A stretch of DNA of 57,276 bases, taken from an uncultured Clostridia bacterium. GTDB lineage: Bacteria; Bacillota; Clostridia; TANB77; CAG-508. Positions 38,941-47,265 of the stretch are shown here, one piece after another. The stretch covers positions 1 through 57,276 of the forward strand of contig CANRNR010000011.1 of NCBI GenBank assembly GCA_947632035.1, read 5' to 3'. A program made the translations under genes and the position numbers. Positions within the stretch are counted from its first letter, which is position 1. Each line of letters starts with the position of its first letter. The notes below the pieces were generated by a model, which made no database searches, had not been told where the DNA came from, and saw nothing but the letters and a program-made list of their open reading frames with translations.

Positions 38941-39073
38941 ATTATAATTACAAATCAAAATATGTTTTTATAATTAGAATCAGAAATATTTTGTTATAAT
39001 TAGAAGCAAAAATATATTGTGGACAAAAGTAGAAAAAAGTGTTAATATACAAATTGAAAGTGGGGTATAAAAA

Positions 39074-39649
39074 ATGAAAGAAATAGTAGTTGCCTCAAAC
39101 AACAAAGGAAAAATAAAAGATATTGCTAATATATTAAAAGATTACAAAATAATTCCAATGGAAGAGATTAATATAAAAGTAGATGTTGAAGAAGACCAAA
39201 AAACTTTTGAAGGAAATGCAATAAAAAAAGCAGAAACAATAGCAAAACTACTAAATGGAAAAATGTGTTTAGCTGATGATTCTGGAATAGAAATAGACTA
39301 CTTGGATGGTTTCCCTGGAGTATTTACCAAAAGATGGCATGAAGGAACTGATAGACAGAGGAACCTAAGTATAATAGAAAAGTTAAAGAATGTTCCAAAA
39401 GAAAAAAGAACAATAACCTTTACTACTGCAATAGCAATATCTAATGGAGAAAATACAATTTGTGAATTAGGAACAATAAAAGGTTTTGTAGCAGAAAACG
39501 TTAGAGGTGAAAACGGATTTGGTTTTGATGAAATATTTGAACTAGAAAATGGAAAAACTCTTGCAGAATTATCAGACAAAGAAAAAAATCAAATTAGTGC
39601 AAGAAAAATGGCTTTAGACAAATTGAAAGATAAACTAATAAATATGTAA
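39074..39649 (+). CDS. rdgB: XTP/dITP diphosphatase (HAM1/RdgB family)
   Basis: 191 residues. Hydrolyses non-canonical purine nucleotides (dITP, XTP) to keep them out of DNA. Motifs: VASNNKGKIKDI at the N-terminus, FEGNAIKKAETIA, LADDSGIEIDYLDGFPGV, and the C-terminal GENGFGFDEIFEL with LSDKEKNQISARKMAL. Full length, moderate ribosome site (GTGGGG). Confidence 0.93.
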   Translation: MKEIVVASNNKGKIKDIANILKDYKIIPMEEINIKVDVEEDQKTFEGNAIKKAETIAKLLNGKMCLADDSGIEIDYLDGFPGVFTKRWHEGTDRQRNLSIIEKLKNVPKEKRTITFTTAIAISNGENTICELGTIKGFVAENVRGENGFGFDEIFELENGKTLAELSDKEKNQISARKMALDKLKDKLINM

Positions 39650-39745
39650 TAAACATATTATTATAAGCTAATAAATAAAAACAAAAATACTCAAAAAAAT
39701 TAAATGATAAAGAAAATTATTTTTTAAGAAAGTGAGATGTTAATA

Positions 39746-40375
39746 ATGAAAGTATTATTGGTAAATGGAAGTCCACATAAAGAAGGTTGTACTTATACTG
39801 CATTAAATGAAGTGGCAAAAGAATTAAATAAAGAAGGAATTGAAACTGAAATATTTTGGATAGGTATAAAACCTATATCAGGATGCATTGCTTGTCATAA
39901 ATGTTCTGAAATAAAAAAATGTGTATTTGATGATGTTGTAAATGAATTTGCAGAAAAAGCTAAAAATGCAGATGGATTTATTTTTGGAACTCCAGTTCAT
40001 TATGCAGCAGCTTCAGGAGCAATGACTTCTTTCATGGATAGACTTTTTTATTCAACTTTTTCAAATCCAGATATATTTAGACTAAAACCAGCAGCAACAG
40101 TAGTTTCAGCAAGAAGAGCAGGAACTACTGCTACATTTGAACAATTAAATAAATACTATACAATGACTCAAATGCCAGTAATCTCTTCTAGATATTGGAA
40201 TATGGTACACGGATCAAATCCAGAAGAGGTAAAAAAAGATGAAGAAGGAATGCAAATAATGAGAATACTTGGTAAGAATATGGCTTATTATTTGAAATGT
40301 ATTGAGGCAGGAAGAGAAAAAGGTGTAAATCCACCAGAATTAGAGGAAATTACATTTACAAATTTTATTAGATAG
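39746..40375 (+). CDS. Flavodoxin-like NADPH-dependent FMN reductase family protein
   Basis: 209 residues from the ATG at 39746; an in-frame ATG three codons earlier is possible. LLVNGSPHKEGCTYTAL is the FMN phosphate loop. ISGCIACHKC has Cys pairs seen in iron-sulfur flavoprotein relatives. GTPVHYAAASGAMTSFMDRL is typical of the NADPH-dependent FMN reductase/NAD(P)H oxidoreductase group. Cytosolic redox enzyme, partner unknown. Confidence 0.88.
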   Translation: MKVLLVNGSPHKEGCTYTALNEVAKELNKEGIETEIFWIGIKPISGCIACHKCSEIKKCVFDDVVNEFAEKAKNADGFIFGTPVHYAAASGAMTSFMDRLFYSTFSNPDIFRLKPAATVVSARRAGTTATFEQLNKYYTMTQMPVISSRYWNMVHGSNPEEVKKDEEGMQIMRILGKNMAYYLKCIEAGREKGVNPPELEEITFTNFIR

Positions 40376-40384
40376 ATTATAAAT

Positions 40385-40456
40385 TATATAAGCAAGTGAA
40401 TATATTTACAATCACTTGCTTTTTTGTTATACTTTTATCAGATTAATAGCAATTTG
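40385..40456 (+). repeat. Composite terminator-promoter repeat, copy 1
   Basis: Hairpin AGCAAGTGA (40391-40399)/TCACTTGCT (40412-40420) with a T-run terminates the upstream gene. TTTACA at 40405-40410, in the hairpin loop, is exactly 17 bases from TATACT at 40428-40433. The tail resembles the other copies (AATAGCAATTTG). Confidence 0.8.
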
Positions 40457-40472
40457 CAAAAGGAGAATAAAA

Positions 40473-41513
40473 ATGACCATTGAAGAAGAATTATTTAGAA
40501 AAGCAAAGATTGATTTTGATAAGATATCTAAATATGGATTTAAAAAAGATAAGTCTTTGTACAAATATTCAAAAAATATTATGAATAATACTTTTAGAGT
40601 GGATGTAGAGATAAATAATGATGGAATAGTTAAAGGTAAGGTTTATGATTTAGCATTTGGTGATGAATATACTAATTTTCGTATAGAAGATACTGCAGGC
40701 GCCTTTGTAGGACAAGTTAAAGATGAATTTAAAAATGTATTAAAAGATATTAGAAATAATTGTTTTACTAGAGAAACTTTTATATATGAGCAATCAAACA
40801 GAATAACAAAAGCAATAAAGGAAAAGTATGGAGATGAGCCAGAATTTGAATGGGAAAAGTTTCCTGGATATGCTACTTTCAGAAATAAAGATAGTAAAAA
40901 ATGGTATGGCATAATAATGAATATTGACAAAAGTAAATTAGGGGAAAGCTCTACTGGTGAAATTGAAATAATTGATATAAAATTAGAACCTAATGAAATA
41001 GGATATTTACTAAAACAAGATGGATTTTATCCTGCATATCATATGAATAAGAAAAGTTGGATTACAGTTATACTAAATAATACCATATCAGATGAAAAAA
41101 TAATGAGCTTGATTGAGAAAAGTTATTCATATACAGTCATAAATAAAAATAGTGCTAAAAATGAATGGATAGTACCTGCAAATCCAAAGTATTTTGATAT
41201 AGATAAAGCATTAAAGGAAAATAATACAATAATGTGGAAACAAAGTACAGATATTAAAGTAAATGACATTGTTTATATATATGTTGGCAAACCTTATTCA
41301 TCAATTATGTATAAATTTAAAGTAATAGAAGTAAATATTCCTTATGAATATAAAGATGAAAATATTAAAATGCAAAAAGTTATGAAAATAGATTTAATAA
41401 CAAGATACAAAGAGGGAAAATTCTCATTTAGTAAATTAAAAGATTTTGGAATAAATGCAATTAGAGGTCAAAGATATATGCCACTAGAGTTAAGTAAATA
41501 TATAAATAAATAG
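40473..41513 (+). CDS. MmcQ/YjbR-like protein with C-terminal EVE/PUA-like domain
   Basis: 346 residues from the ATG at 40473 (AAGGAG at 40460-40465); an upstream TTG start would lie in the promoter hairpin. Residues about 1-115 are a helical region with ITKAIKEKYG. About 120-230 resemble the MmcQ/YjbR fold (FEWEKFPGYATFRNKDSKKW, later GFYPAYHMNKKSWITVIL). About 240-346 resemble EVE/PUA-type domains (WIVPANPKYFDIDKAL, IVYIYVGKPYSS). EVE domains bind modified bases in characterised members; any such role here is inferred. Confidence 0.65.
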   Translation: MTIEEELFRKAKIDFDKISKYGFKKDKSLYKYSKNIMNNTFRVDVEINNDGIVKGKVYDLAFGDEYTNFRIEDTAGAFVGQVKDEFKNVLKDIRNNCFTRETFIYEQSNRITKAIKEKYGDEPEFEWEKFPGYATFRNKDSKKWYGIIMNIDKSKLGESSTGEIEIIDIKLEPNEIGYLLKQDGFYPAYHMNKKSWITVILNNTISDEKIMSLIEKSYSYTVINKNSAKNEWIVPANPKYFDIDKALKENNTIMWKQSTDIKVNDIVYIYVGKPYSSIMYKFKVIEVNIPYEYKDENIKMQKVMKIDLITRYKEGKFSFSKLKDFGINAIRGQRYMPLELSKYINK

Positions 41514-41524
41514 GAGGTTTTGAT

Positions 41525-41587
41525 ATGAGTGAATTTAAAAATAAGAAAAGTTTAGTTATTTATTTTTCAAGAGCTGATGATAAATAA
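41525..41587 (+). pseudogene. Flavodoxin N-terminal stub
   Basis: A strong AGGAGGT site (41513-41519) and ATG begin MSEFKNKKSLVIYFSRADDK, then TAA. KSLVIYFSRAD is the first beta strand and start of the FMN loop of a flavodoxin. The rest is missing and the next gene begins within 25 bases. Remnant of a deletion that fused two cassettes. Confidence 0.65.
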
Positions 41588-41609
41588 TGAGTCGAAAGGA
41601 AGCAACAAG

Positions 41610-42128
41610 GTGGGAAAAATAGTAATTTGTGGTTTAAATGGAAGTGGAAAAACTACATTAGGAAGGAAACTAGCAAATGTTATAAAATATAAACACATAG
41701 ATATTGAAGATTATTATTTTGTTGATAACAATGATTATAAATATGAAAATTCAATAACAAAAGATGAAGTAGTAAAAAAAATAGAAAGAGATTTTAATAA
41801 ATATAATAATATTGTCTTTACGGCATGTAAAGGTGATTATGGAAATTTGAGTGGTATGTATGATTTTGCTATACTTATTCGATTAGATAAAGAAACAAGA
41901 TTAAAAAGAGTAAAAGAGAGGTCTTATAAACAATTTGGAGATAGAATCTTTGAAAATGGAGACCTATATGAGAGAGAAAAAAATTTTTTTGATAAAATAT
42001 ATAAAAAAGATGAATTAGAAATAATTGAATGGTTTAGAAGCTTGAAATGCAATAAAATAGAGTTAGATGGATTAAAACCGACTGACGAAAACATAAAAAT
42101 TATATTATCAGAATTGAATATTTCTTAG
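41610..42128 (+). CDS. P-loop adenylate kinase-like/AAA-family kinase
   Basis: 172 residues if started at the GTG at 41610, which has AAAGGA upstream. The Walker A loop IVICGLNGSGKTTLGRKLA is at the N-terminus. HIDIEDYYFV follows and ILIRLDKETRLKRVKER with Arg residues of a lid is seen later. A small-molecule kinase of the shikimate/adenylate kinase-like class; substrate unknown. It starts at the scar left by the flavodoxin stub and ends just before composite repeat copy 2. Confidence 0.7.
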   Translation: MGKIVICGLNGSGKTTLGRKLANVIKYKHIDIEDYYFVDNNDYKYENSITKDEVVKKIERDFNKYNNIVFTACKGDYGNLSGMYDFAILIRLDKETRLKRVKERSYKQFGDRIFENGDLYEREKNFFDKIYKKDELEIIEWFRSLKCNKIELDGLKPTDENIKIILSELNIS

Positions 42129-42196
42129 GTTACAATTTATATGGCAAGTGAATTTTGTTTACAATCACTTGCTTTTTTGATATACTTTATATAGAT
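42129..42196 (+). repeat. Composite terminator-promoter repeat, copy 2
   Basis: Starts with the shared motif TTACAATTTATATGG, then hairpin GCAAGTGA (42144-42151)/TCACTTGC (42165-42172) with T-run. TTTACA 42158-42163, 17 bases, TATACT 42181-42186. Confidence 0.8.
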
Positions 42197-42225
42197 TTTT
42201 TAAAAAAATTATGGAGGTAATCAAT

Positions 42226-42549
42226 ATGGTAGATTTAAAAAAGCTACAAAAAGAAATATATCAAAACAAAGTAGATAAAGGATTTAATGTAACTGATGTA
42301 AATAAAGAGTTTTGCTTAACATATGGAGAAGTTGCTGAAGCATATGAAGCATGGAGAAAAAAGAAAGAAGACTTAGGAGAAGAAATAGCAGATATTGCTA
42401 TATATTTGTTAGGGCTATCAGAAATATTAGGAATAGATTTAGAAGATGAAATACAGAAGAAAGTTTATAAAAACTCTAAAAGGGAATACCAAATAATAGA
42501 TGGTGTAAATACAAGAGTTAAAGAATTTGATGAAGAATCTGAAAGGTAA
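42226..42549 (+). CDS. MazG-like nucleotide pyrophosphohydrolase
   Basis: 107 residues from the ATG at 42226 (GGAGGT at 42213-42218). YGEVAEAYEAWRKKKEDLGE and EIADIAIYLLGLSEILGID give the E-x-x-E plus E-x-x-D Mg-binding pattern of the all-alpha MazG/HisE NTPase fold. Cleaves NTPs or dNTPs to NMPs in relatives. Single-domain form, often part of accessory defence or housecleaning sets. Confidence 0.8.
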   Translation: MVDLKKLQKEIYQNKVDKGFNVTDVNKEFCLTYGEVAEAYEAWRKKKEDLGEEIADIAIYLLGLSEILGIDLEDEIQKKVYKNSKREYQIIDGVNTRVKEFDEESER

Positions 42550-42571
42550 TTTATATTTTAGGAGGTATGTT

Positions 42572-43144
42572 ATGAAGAAAGGCATAAAGATATTTTTAAT
42601 AATTTTTGTTATTTTAGCGATTGTTGTATTAGCAGATACAATACAAGCGAAAGTATTTGATAATAACCCATTAATAAAAATAAGATATAATCGTGATGGA
42701 GGAAATGTAGATTATATTGATAAAGGAATTTTGGTATATACATATGTTTTTATTAATGGAGAAAAAGTAACGGTATTTAGATGGGAAAAATATGCTCCAC
42801 CATTGGAAGAAACAGTAGATTTAGACGAAGAAAATAAAGAAAACGAAACAACATATATAGAATTTACTCGTACATACAATATAGTATCAAACTTAAATAA
42901 GACAGATGCTACAGGAGAAAATAACTTTTATGTGGTACAGCAATTCCAACTTTTTGAACCAATTGTGATAAAAGTTAATAAAAAATATATATTACAAGAA
43001 AATGAAAATTATGAGTTCACTTTTAAAGGTAACAAAATAGATGGAAAAGATTATACAATTCAAGATATATTTAATACATTTGATATAACTAATATAGAAA
43101 AAACCGATAAAGAAGGTATAGAGCAAAGACAAGATGCAATATAA
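42572..43144 (+). CDS. Membrane-anchored or secreted protein, unknown
   Basis: 190 residues from the ATG at 42572 with GGAGGT at 42561-42566. Signal anchor at about 5-25, then a beta-rich outer domain (FRWEKYAPPLEETVDL, YNIVSNLNKTDATG). The first about 30 residues are nearly the same as those of the cyclophilin-like protein at 43941, although the rest is unrelated. Confidence 0.65.
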   Translation: MKKGIKIFLIIFVILAIVVLADTIQAKVFDNNPLIKIRYNRDGGNVDYIDKGILVYTYVFINGEKVTVFRWEKYAPPLEETVDLDEENKENETTYIEFTRTYNIVSNLNKTDATGENNFYVVQQFQLFEPIVIKVNKKYILQENENYEFTFKGNKIDGKDYTIQDIFNTFDITNIEKTDKEGIEQRQDAI

Positions 43145-43188
43145 ATTTGAATGGTAATAAAAAATAATAAATTATTGAGGGTATAGAT

Positions 43189-43620
43189 ATGAAAAAGAAA
43201 TTAATAATTGGGACTATTGGAATTTTAGTTATAATTAGTATTAGTATTTTTATAATAGTTAACTTAATAAATAAAAAAGGAAATATTGAAAATGTCGAAG
43301 TAGTTATAGGAGAATCTGAAATATATAGTGAACAGGAAATACAATCATCAATAGATATTGTTTTAAATAAATTTAAAGATTTTCCAGCTACTCTAAATAA
43401 AATTTGGTATGATGAAGAAAAATCTAAAGATGCAAGTAAAGCATGGGCAGAACAATATAATGCAGATGAAGCAATTATATTATATTCTAATTTTAAAACA
43501 TATAAAGGAGAACAGGCAACAAATTCCGGTTTAAATTCTGATAGTGAGTATTCAAATTGGAGTTGGATATTAGTTAGAATCAACAAAGGTAAATGGAAAC
43601 TAATGACTTGGGGATATTAA
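43189..43620 (+). CDS. Membrane-anchored small protein, unknown
   Basis: 143 residues. Signal anchor (about 5-26), then an outer domain with EQEIQSSIDIVLNKFKDFPA, LNKIWYDEEKS and a C-terminal WILVRINKGKWKLMTWGY. I recall similar sequences from clostridia without known function. Site GAGGG. Confidence 0.65.
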   Translation: MKKKLIIGTIGILVIISISIFIIVNLINKKGNIENVEVVIGESEIYSEQEIQSSIDIVLNKFKDFPATLNKIWYDEEKSKDASKAWAEQYNADEAIILYSNFKTYKGEQATNSGLNSDSEYSNWSWILVRINKGKWKLMTWGY

Positions 43621-43636
43621 TAGGGAGATATGAATT

Positions 43637-43860
43637 ATGACAATAAAAAATAAGTGTGGATATGAATTACTTGAATATATAACTTGTAATGAGCAAGAGA
43701 TAATAAATTATAAAAATGTTACTGCAGCTGGAATAGTATAAGTCCATTTATTAAAAATGATGAAGATGAAAATGATGAAATAAAGCTATGGGATTTAAAA
43801 GAAAATATTGGTTATGTTGATGAAGTTGATTTAAAGATTATTGAGATTGTACAAAGGTAG
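43637..43860 (+). pseudogene. Frameshifted small gene, unknown
   Basis: MTIKNKCGYELLEYITCNEQ continues for 34 codons to TAA at 43739-43741. A second reading frame starting at 43741 gives SPFIKNDEDENDEIKLWDLK and ends at 43860. Joining them needs a shift opposite in sense to the CGG sites (-1/+2), and no CGG is present. A genuine decayed gene or another error; it serves as a contrast to the CGG cases. Confidence 0.5.
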
Positions 43861-43940
43861 CGATAAATTACAACTTGTATGAGTTAATGTAAAATATATA
43901 AATCTATTTAGTTAGACAGATGGTAATTTGGAGGTACATT

Positions 43941-44444
43941 ATGAAAAAAGGTATAAAAATATTTTTAATAATTCTTGCTATTTTAATAATTGTTGTATTA
44001 GCTGATACAATACAATCAAAAGTTTTTAACAATAAAAATTTAAATTCACAAACAAATATAAGTGATGAAAATACTAATAAGAATGAGGTAGATAAAATTA
44101 TGGAAGATGTTATAAATATTAATGTAAGTATAAATAATCAAAAATATAATGCAACAATTGAAAATAATGAAACTGCAAAAAGCTTCATAAGCCAATTACC
44201 ACAAGAATTTAATATGAAAGAATTAAATGGAAATGAAAAGTATACTTATTTAGATGAAACATTACCTACTAATTCTTATAATCCAAAACATATTGAAAAA
44301 GGAGATATAATGCTTTATGGAAATAATTGTTTAGTTATTTTCTATAAATCTTTTGATACAAATTATAGTTATACTAGAATAGGTCATATTGATAATTTAC
44401 CGGATTTAGGAAATAGTGATATAATTGTTAATTTTGAGAAATAA
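43941..44444 (+). CDS. Membrane-anchored cyclophilin-like fold protein
   Basis: 167 residues from the ATG at 43941 (GGAGGT upstream). Signal anchor (about 5-25) and linker, then a cyclophilin-like2-type domain: ATIENNETAKSFISQLPQEF, YNPKHIEKGDIMLYGNNCLV, then FYKSF and YTRIGHIDN. Usually cytosolic in bacteria; here fused to an anchor shared with the protein at 42572. Probably no prolyl isomerase activity is needed for this fold. Confidence 0.75.
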   Translation: MKKGIKIFLIILAILIIVVLADTIQSKVFNNKNLNSQTNISDENTNKNEVDKIMEDVININVSINNQKYNATIENNETAKSFISQLPQEFNMKELNGNEKYTYLDETLPTNSYNPKHIEKGDIMLYGNNCLVIFYKSFDTNYSYTRIGHIDNLPDLGNSDIIVNFEK

Positions 44445-44466
44445 ATTACAACTTATATAAGCATCA

Positions 44467-44503
44467 AAAAATAGCTGTGTAAAATCATAAGCTATTTTTT
44501 TTT
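44467..44503 (+). terminator. Rho-independent terminator
   Basis: AAAAATAGCT at 44467-44476 pairs with AGCTATTTTT at 44490-44499 and runs into further T. Confidence 0.75.
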
Positions 44504-44523
44504 GAAAAAATTTCAAAAAAGCA

Positions 44524-44571
44524 TTGACACTATGTCAGAACTAATATATTATGATACTGACAAAGTGTCAG
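44524..44571 (+). promoter_or_regulatory. Promoter with two palindromic operators, probable TetR control
   Basis: TTGACA at 44524-44529, 17 bases, TATTAT at 44547-44552. Palindrome TGACA-CTA-TGTCA at 44525-44537 covers the -35 box. CTGACA-AAG-TGTCAG at 44557-44571 lies just after the -10. The centres are 33 bases apart, about three helical turns. The TetR-type gene two positions downstream is the natural candidate repressor. Confidence 0.75.
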
Positions 44572-44618
44572 AAAAAAGAAAAACAAAAAATGAATCTATC
44601 ATAAAAGGAGAGGTAAAA

Positions 44619-45350
44619 ATGAACCGTTTTGAAGAAAGCAAGGAAGTTTTTAACAAATTATTTGGAGAATTGCCAGATGCAAATAAAGAAATAGACCATG
44701 AACTTATGGAAATCTTAAGAAGATTTATATTTGGAGATGTATTTCACAGTAGCGACAAACTAGATATGAAGGAAAGAGAACTAATTACAGTAACAATTTT
44801 AGCAGTATTACAAACCTTACCACAATTATCAGCACATATAAATGCAGCATTGAATGTAGGAGCTACACCTATCGAAATAAGAGAAACTATTTACCAGTTA
44901 GCACCTTTTATAGGTTTTCCAAGAACATTAAATGCGGTAAGTACAATGAATGAAGTTTTTAAATCAAGAGATATTAAATTGCCATTAGAAAATACTGGAA
45001 CAGTAACAGATGAAACAAGATATGAAAAAGGATTTAATATTCAAAATCCAATATATGGAGATGAAATAAAAGAAAAATATCCAGATGTACCAGAAATACC
45101 AAAATATTTAACAGAGTTCGGTTTTGGAGATTTTTATACAAGAAATGGACTAGATATTAAAACAAGAGAATTACTTGTATTAGTTGGCTTAACAACAATA
45201 AGGTCGGATACTCAAATAAAAGCTCATGTGCTTGGAAATATAAAGGTAGGAAACTCAAAAGAAAAATTATTAGCTACAATGCTACAATGTTTGCCTTACA
45301 TAGGATTTCCAAATACAATGAATACAATTAATATTATAAAAAGTATTTAA
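44619..45350 (+). CDS. Carboxymuconolactone decarboxylase family protein (two CMD repeats)
   Basis: 243 residues from the ATG at 44619 with AAAGGAGAGG; an earlier in-frame TTG would lie inside the operator region. Two tandem AhpD/CMD-like halves: KERELITVTILAVLQTLPQL with the INAALNVGAT segment, and KTRELLVLVGLTTIRSDTQI with HVLGNIKVG. The usual Cys pair is absent, so a peroxidase-partner role is doubtful. First gene of the TetR-controlled unit; its cupin neighbour type often accompanies CMD proteins. Confidence 0.85.
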   Translation: MNRFEESKEVFNKLFGELPDANKEIDHELMEILRRFIFGDVFHSSDKLDMKERELITVTILAVLQTLPQLSAHINAALNVGATPIEIRETIYQLAPFIGFPRTLNAVSTMNEVFKSRDIKLPLENTGTVTDETRYEKGFNIQNPIYGDEIKEKYPDVPEIPKYLTEFGFGDFYTRNGLDIKTRELLVLVGLTTIRSDTQIKAHVLGNIKVGNSKEKLLATMLQCLPYIGFPNTMNTINIIKSI

Positions 45351-45368
45351 AAAAGAAGGTAGATAAAA

Positions 45369-45977
45369 GTGGAAATTAAATCAGCAGATGAAAGAAAAGA
45401 TGAAATTATAAATGCTTGTGAAGAATTGTACCAAACAAAAAGCTTTAAAGAAATAACATTAAAAGATATAAGTGAAAAAACCACATTTTCAAGACCCTCT
45501 ATATATAACTATTTTCAAACAAAAGAAGAAATATTTTTAGCCCTTTTTAAAAGAGAATATGAAAGATGGATAGAAGATTTAGAAGATATATATATTAAAA
45601 ATGACAAATTAGAAAAAGTAGAATTTGCAAAACAAATTGCTTTAAGTATTGAAAAAAGACAGCAGTTATTAAAATTGCTTTCAATGAATTTATATGATAT
45701 GGAAGCAAATAGCCATATGGAGCAATTAGTGGATTTTAAGAGAAGTTACGGAAAATCATTAAAATTAATAAAAAAGTGTTTGGATAAATTTTTTAAAAAT
45801 ATGAATGAAGAAGAAAAAGAGAAATTTATTTTTTCATTTTTCCCATTGATGTATGGAATTTATCCATATACTTGTGCTACGGATAAACAAAAAGAAGCTA
45901 TGAAAAATGCAGATGTTCCATTTAAATTCATTTCAATATATGAAATGGTTTATGAAGGTATAATAAAGTTATTGTAA
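45369..45977 (+). CDS. TetR family transcriptional regulator
   Basis: 202 residues, GTG start at 45369 with AAGAAGG. The N-terminal helix-turn-helix is DEIINACEELYQTKSFKEIT then LKDISEKTTFSRPSIYNYFQ, classic TetR. The C-terminal ligand domain is divergent. It lies 18 bases after the CMD gene and probably represses its own operon through the paired palindromes at 44525-44571. Confidence 0.92.
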   Translation: MEIKSADERKDEIINACEELYQTKSFKEITLKDISEKTTFSRPSIYNYFQTKEEIFLALFKREYERWIEDLEDIYIKNDKLEKVEFAKQIALSIEKRQQLLKLLSMNLYDMEANSHMEQLVDFKRSYGKSLKLIKKCLDKFFKNMNEEEKEKFIFSFFPLMYGIYPYTCATDKQKEAMKNADVPFKFISIYEMVYEGIIKLL

Positions 45978-46045
45978 ATTAGAGAGAGGAGGAAAAATAT
46001 TTAAATAATATATTAAAAAATATTTAAGAAAGAAGGAAAAATCAT

Positions 46046-46708
46046 ATGAATAAGAATATAATAGTCTTAATTATTGTGATTATACTAATTGTATGTGGTG
46101 TAAGCATTTGGCTAATTAATTCTAATACTAACAATAATCTAAATTCAAATGCAAACATAAACGAAAATAATGGTGAAGAAAATAATATAGCAAATATAGT
46201 TAATGATAACAATACAGGAGATAGAGAAGCTTCTGACCATCAAAAAATTGCGATTATCTATTTCTCTGCAACAGGAACTACAAGAAAGGTTGCAGAATAT
46301 ATAGAAGAGCTAACTGACGGAGATTTAATTGAAATAGTGCCAAAGGAAAAATATACTGATGATGACTTAAAGTATAACAACAGTAATAGTAGAGCTACAA
46401 AAGAACAAAATGATTCTTCTGTAAGACCAGAAATCTCAAACTCTATTGATACAGACTCTTATGATGTAATTTATTTAGGGTATCCGATTTGGTGGGGAGA
46501 TGCACCAAGAATAATTTTAACATTTTTAGATGGACATGATTTAAGTGGAAAAACAGTTATTCCATTCTGTACATCAGGAAGCTCTGGAATAGACACAAGT
46601 GTTAATTACTTTAAAAACAATTATAAAAATATCAATTGGCTAGATGGAAAGAGACTTGTGACATTACAAAGTGAAGTAAAAGCATGGATTAATAGCTTGG
46701 ATTATTAG
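46046..46708 (+). CDS. Membrane-anchored flavodoxin
   Basis: 220 residues. N-terminal membrane helix (about 4-24), Asn-rich linker, then a long-type flavodoxin: IAIIYFSATGTTRKVAEYIE (FMN phosphate loop), YDVIYLGYPIWWGDAPRI (aromatic FMN stacking loop) and VIPFCTSGSSGI. An electron carrier placed outside or at the membrane, probably reacting with the redox enzymes encoded beside it. AGAAGG site. Confidence 0.9.
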   Translation: MNKNIIVLIIVIILIVCGVSIWLINSNTNNNLNSNANINENNGEENNIANIVNDNNTGDREASDHQKIAIIYFSATGTTRKVAEYIEELTDGDLIEIVPKEKYTDDDLKYNNSNSRATKEQNDSSVRPEISNSIDTDSYDVIYLGYPIWWGDAPRIILTFLDGHDLSGKTVIPFCTSGSSGIDTSVNYFKNNYKNINWLDGKRLVTLQSEVKAWINSLDY

Positions 46709-46737
46709 AATATAATAGTAAAATAGGAGGATTTAAA

Positions 46738-47244
46738 ATGGAATTTGAGAAAGTTATTAGAGAAAGATTTTCAACAAGAAAATTTAAAAATGATTTGATT
46801 AGTGATGAACTAATAAATAAAATATTAGAAGCAGGAAATCTAGCACCTACTGCAAAAAATAATCAACCGCAAAGAATATATGTAGTTAAATCTAAAGAAG
46901 GATTAGAAAAAATAGATAAAGCAAGTCCTTGTCGATATAATGCACCAGTTTGCTTAATTGTAGCAAGTGATAAGGGCATTGCATGGTCAAAAGATGATTC
47001 TTCAACATATGAAATGGATGCTTGCATAGTAGCTACTCACATGATGTTAGAAGCTACAAATGTAGGTGTAGATAATATATGGATAGAAATGTTTGATAAA
47101 AATATTTTAAAACAAGAGTTTAATTTGGATGCAAATATTGAACCAGTATGTCTTATTCCATTAGGCTACAAGACTGATGATTGCAAACCTTCACCTATGC
47201 ACAATACTAGAAAAAATCTATCACAAATTGTTGAATATAAATAA
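46738..47244 (+). CDS. Nitroreductase family protein
   Basis: 168 residues, compact. RERFSTRKFKNDLISDELIN and ILEAGNLAPTAKNNQPQRIY give the FMN contact residues; GVDNIWIEMFD and LIPLGYKTDDCKPSPMHNTR complete the family pattern. FMN-dependent NAD(P)H oxidoreductase acting on nitro or quinone-like compounds. AGGAGG site 30 bases after the flavodoxin gene. Confidence 0.92.
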   Translation: MEFEKVIRERFSTRKFKNDLISDELINKILEAGNLAPTAKNNQPQRIYVVKSKEGLEKIDKASPCRYNAPVCLIVASDKGIAWSKDDSSTYEMDACIVATHMMLEATNVGVDNIWIEMFDKNILKQEFNLDANIEPVCLIPLGYKTDDCKPSPMHNTRKNLSQIVEYK

Positions 47245-47265
47245 AAAGAAAGGAATTGATTTATA

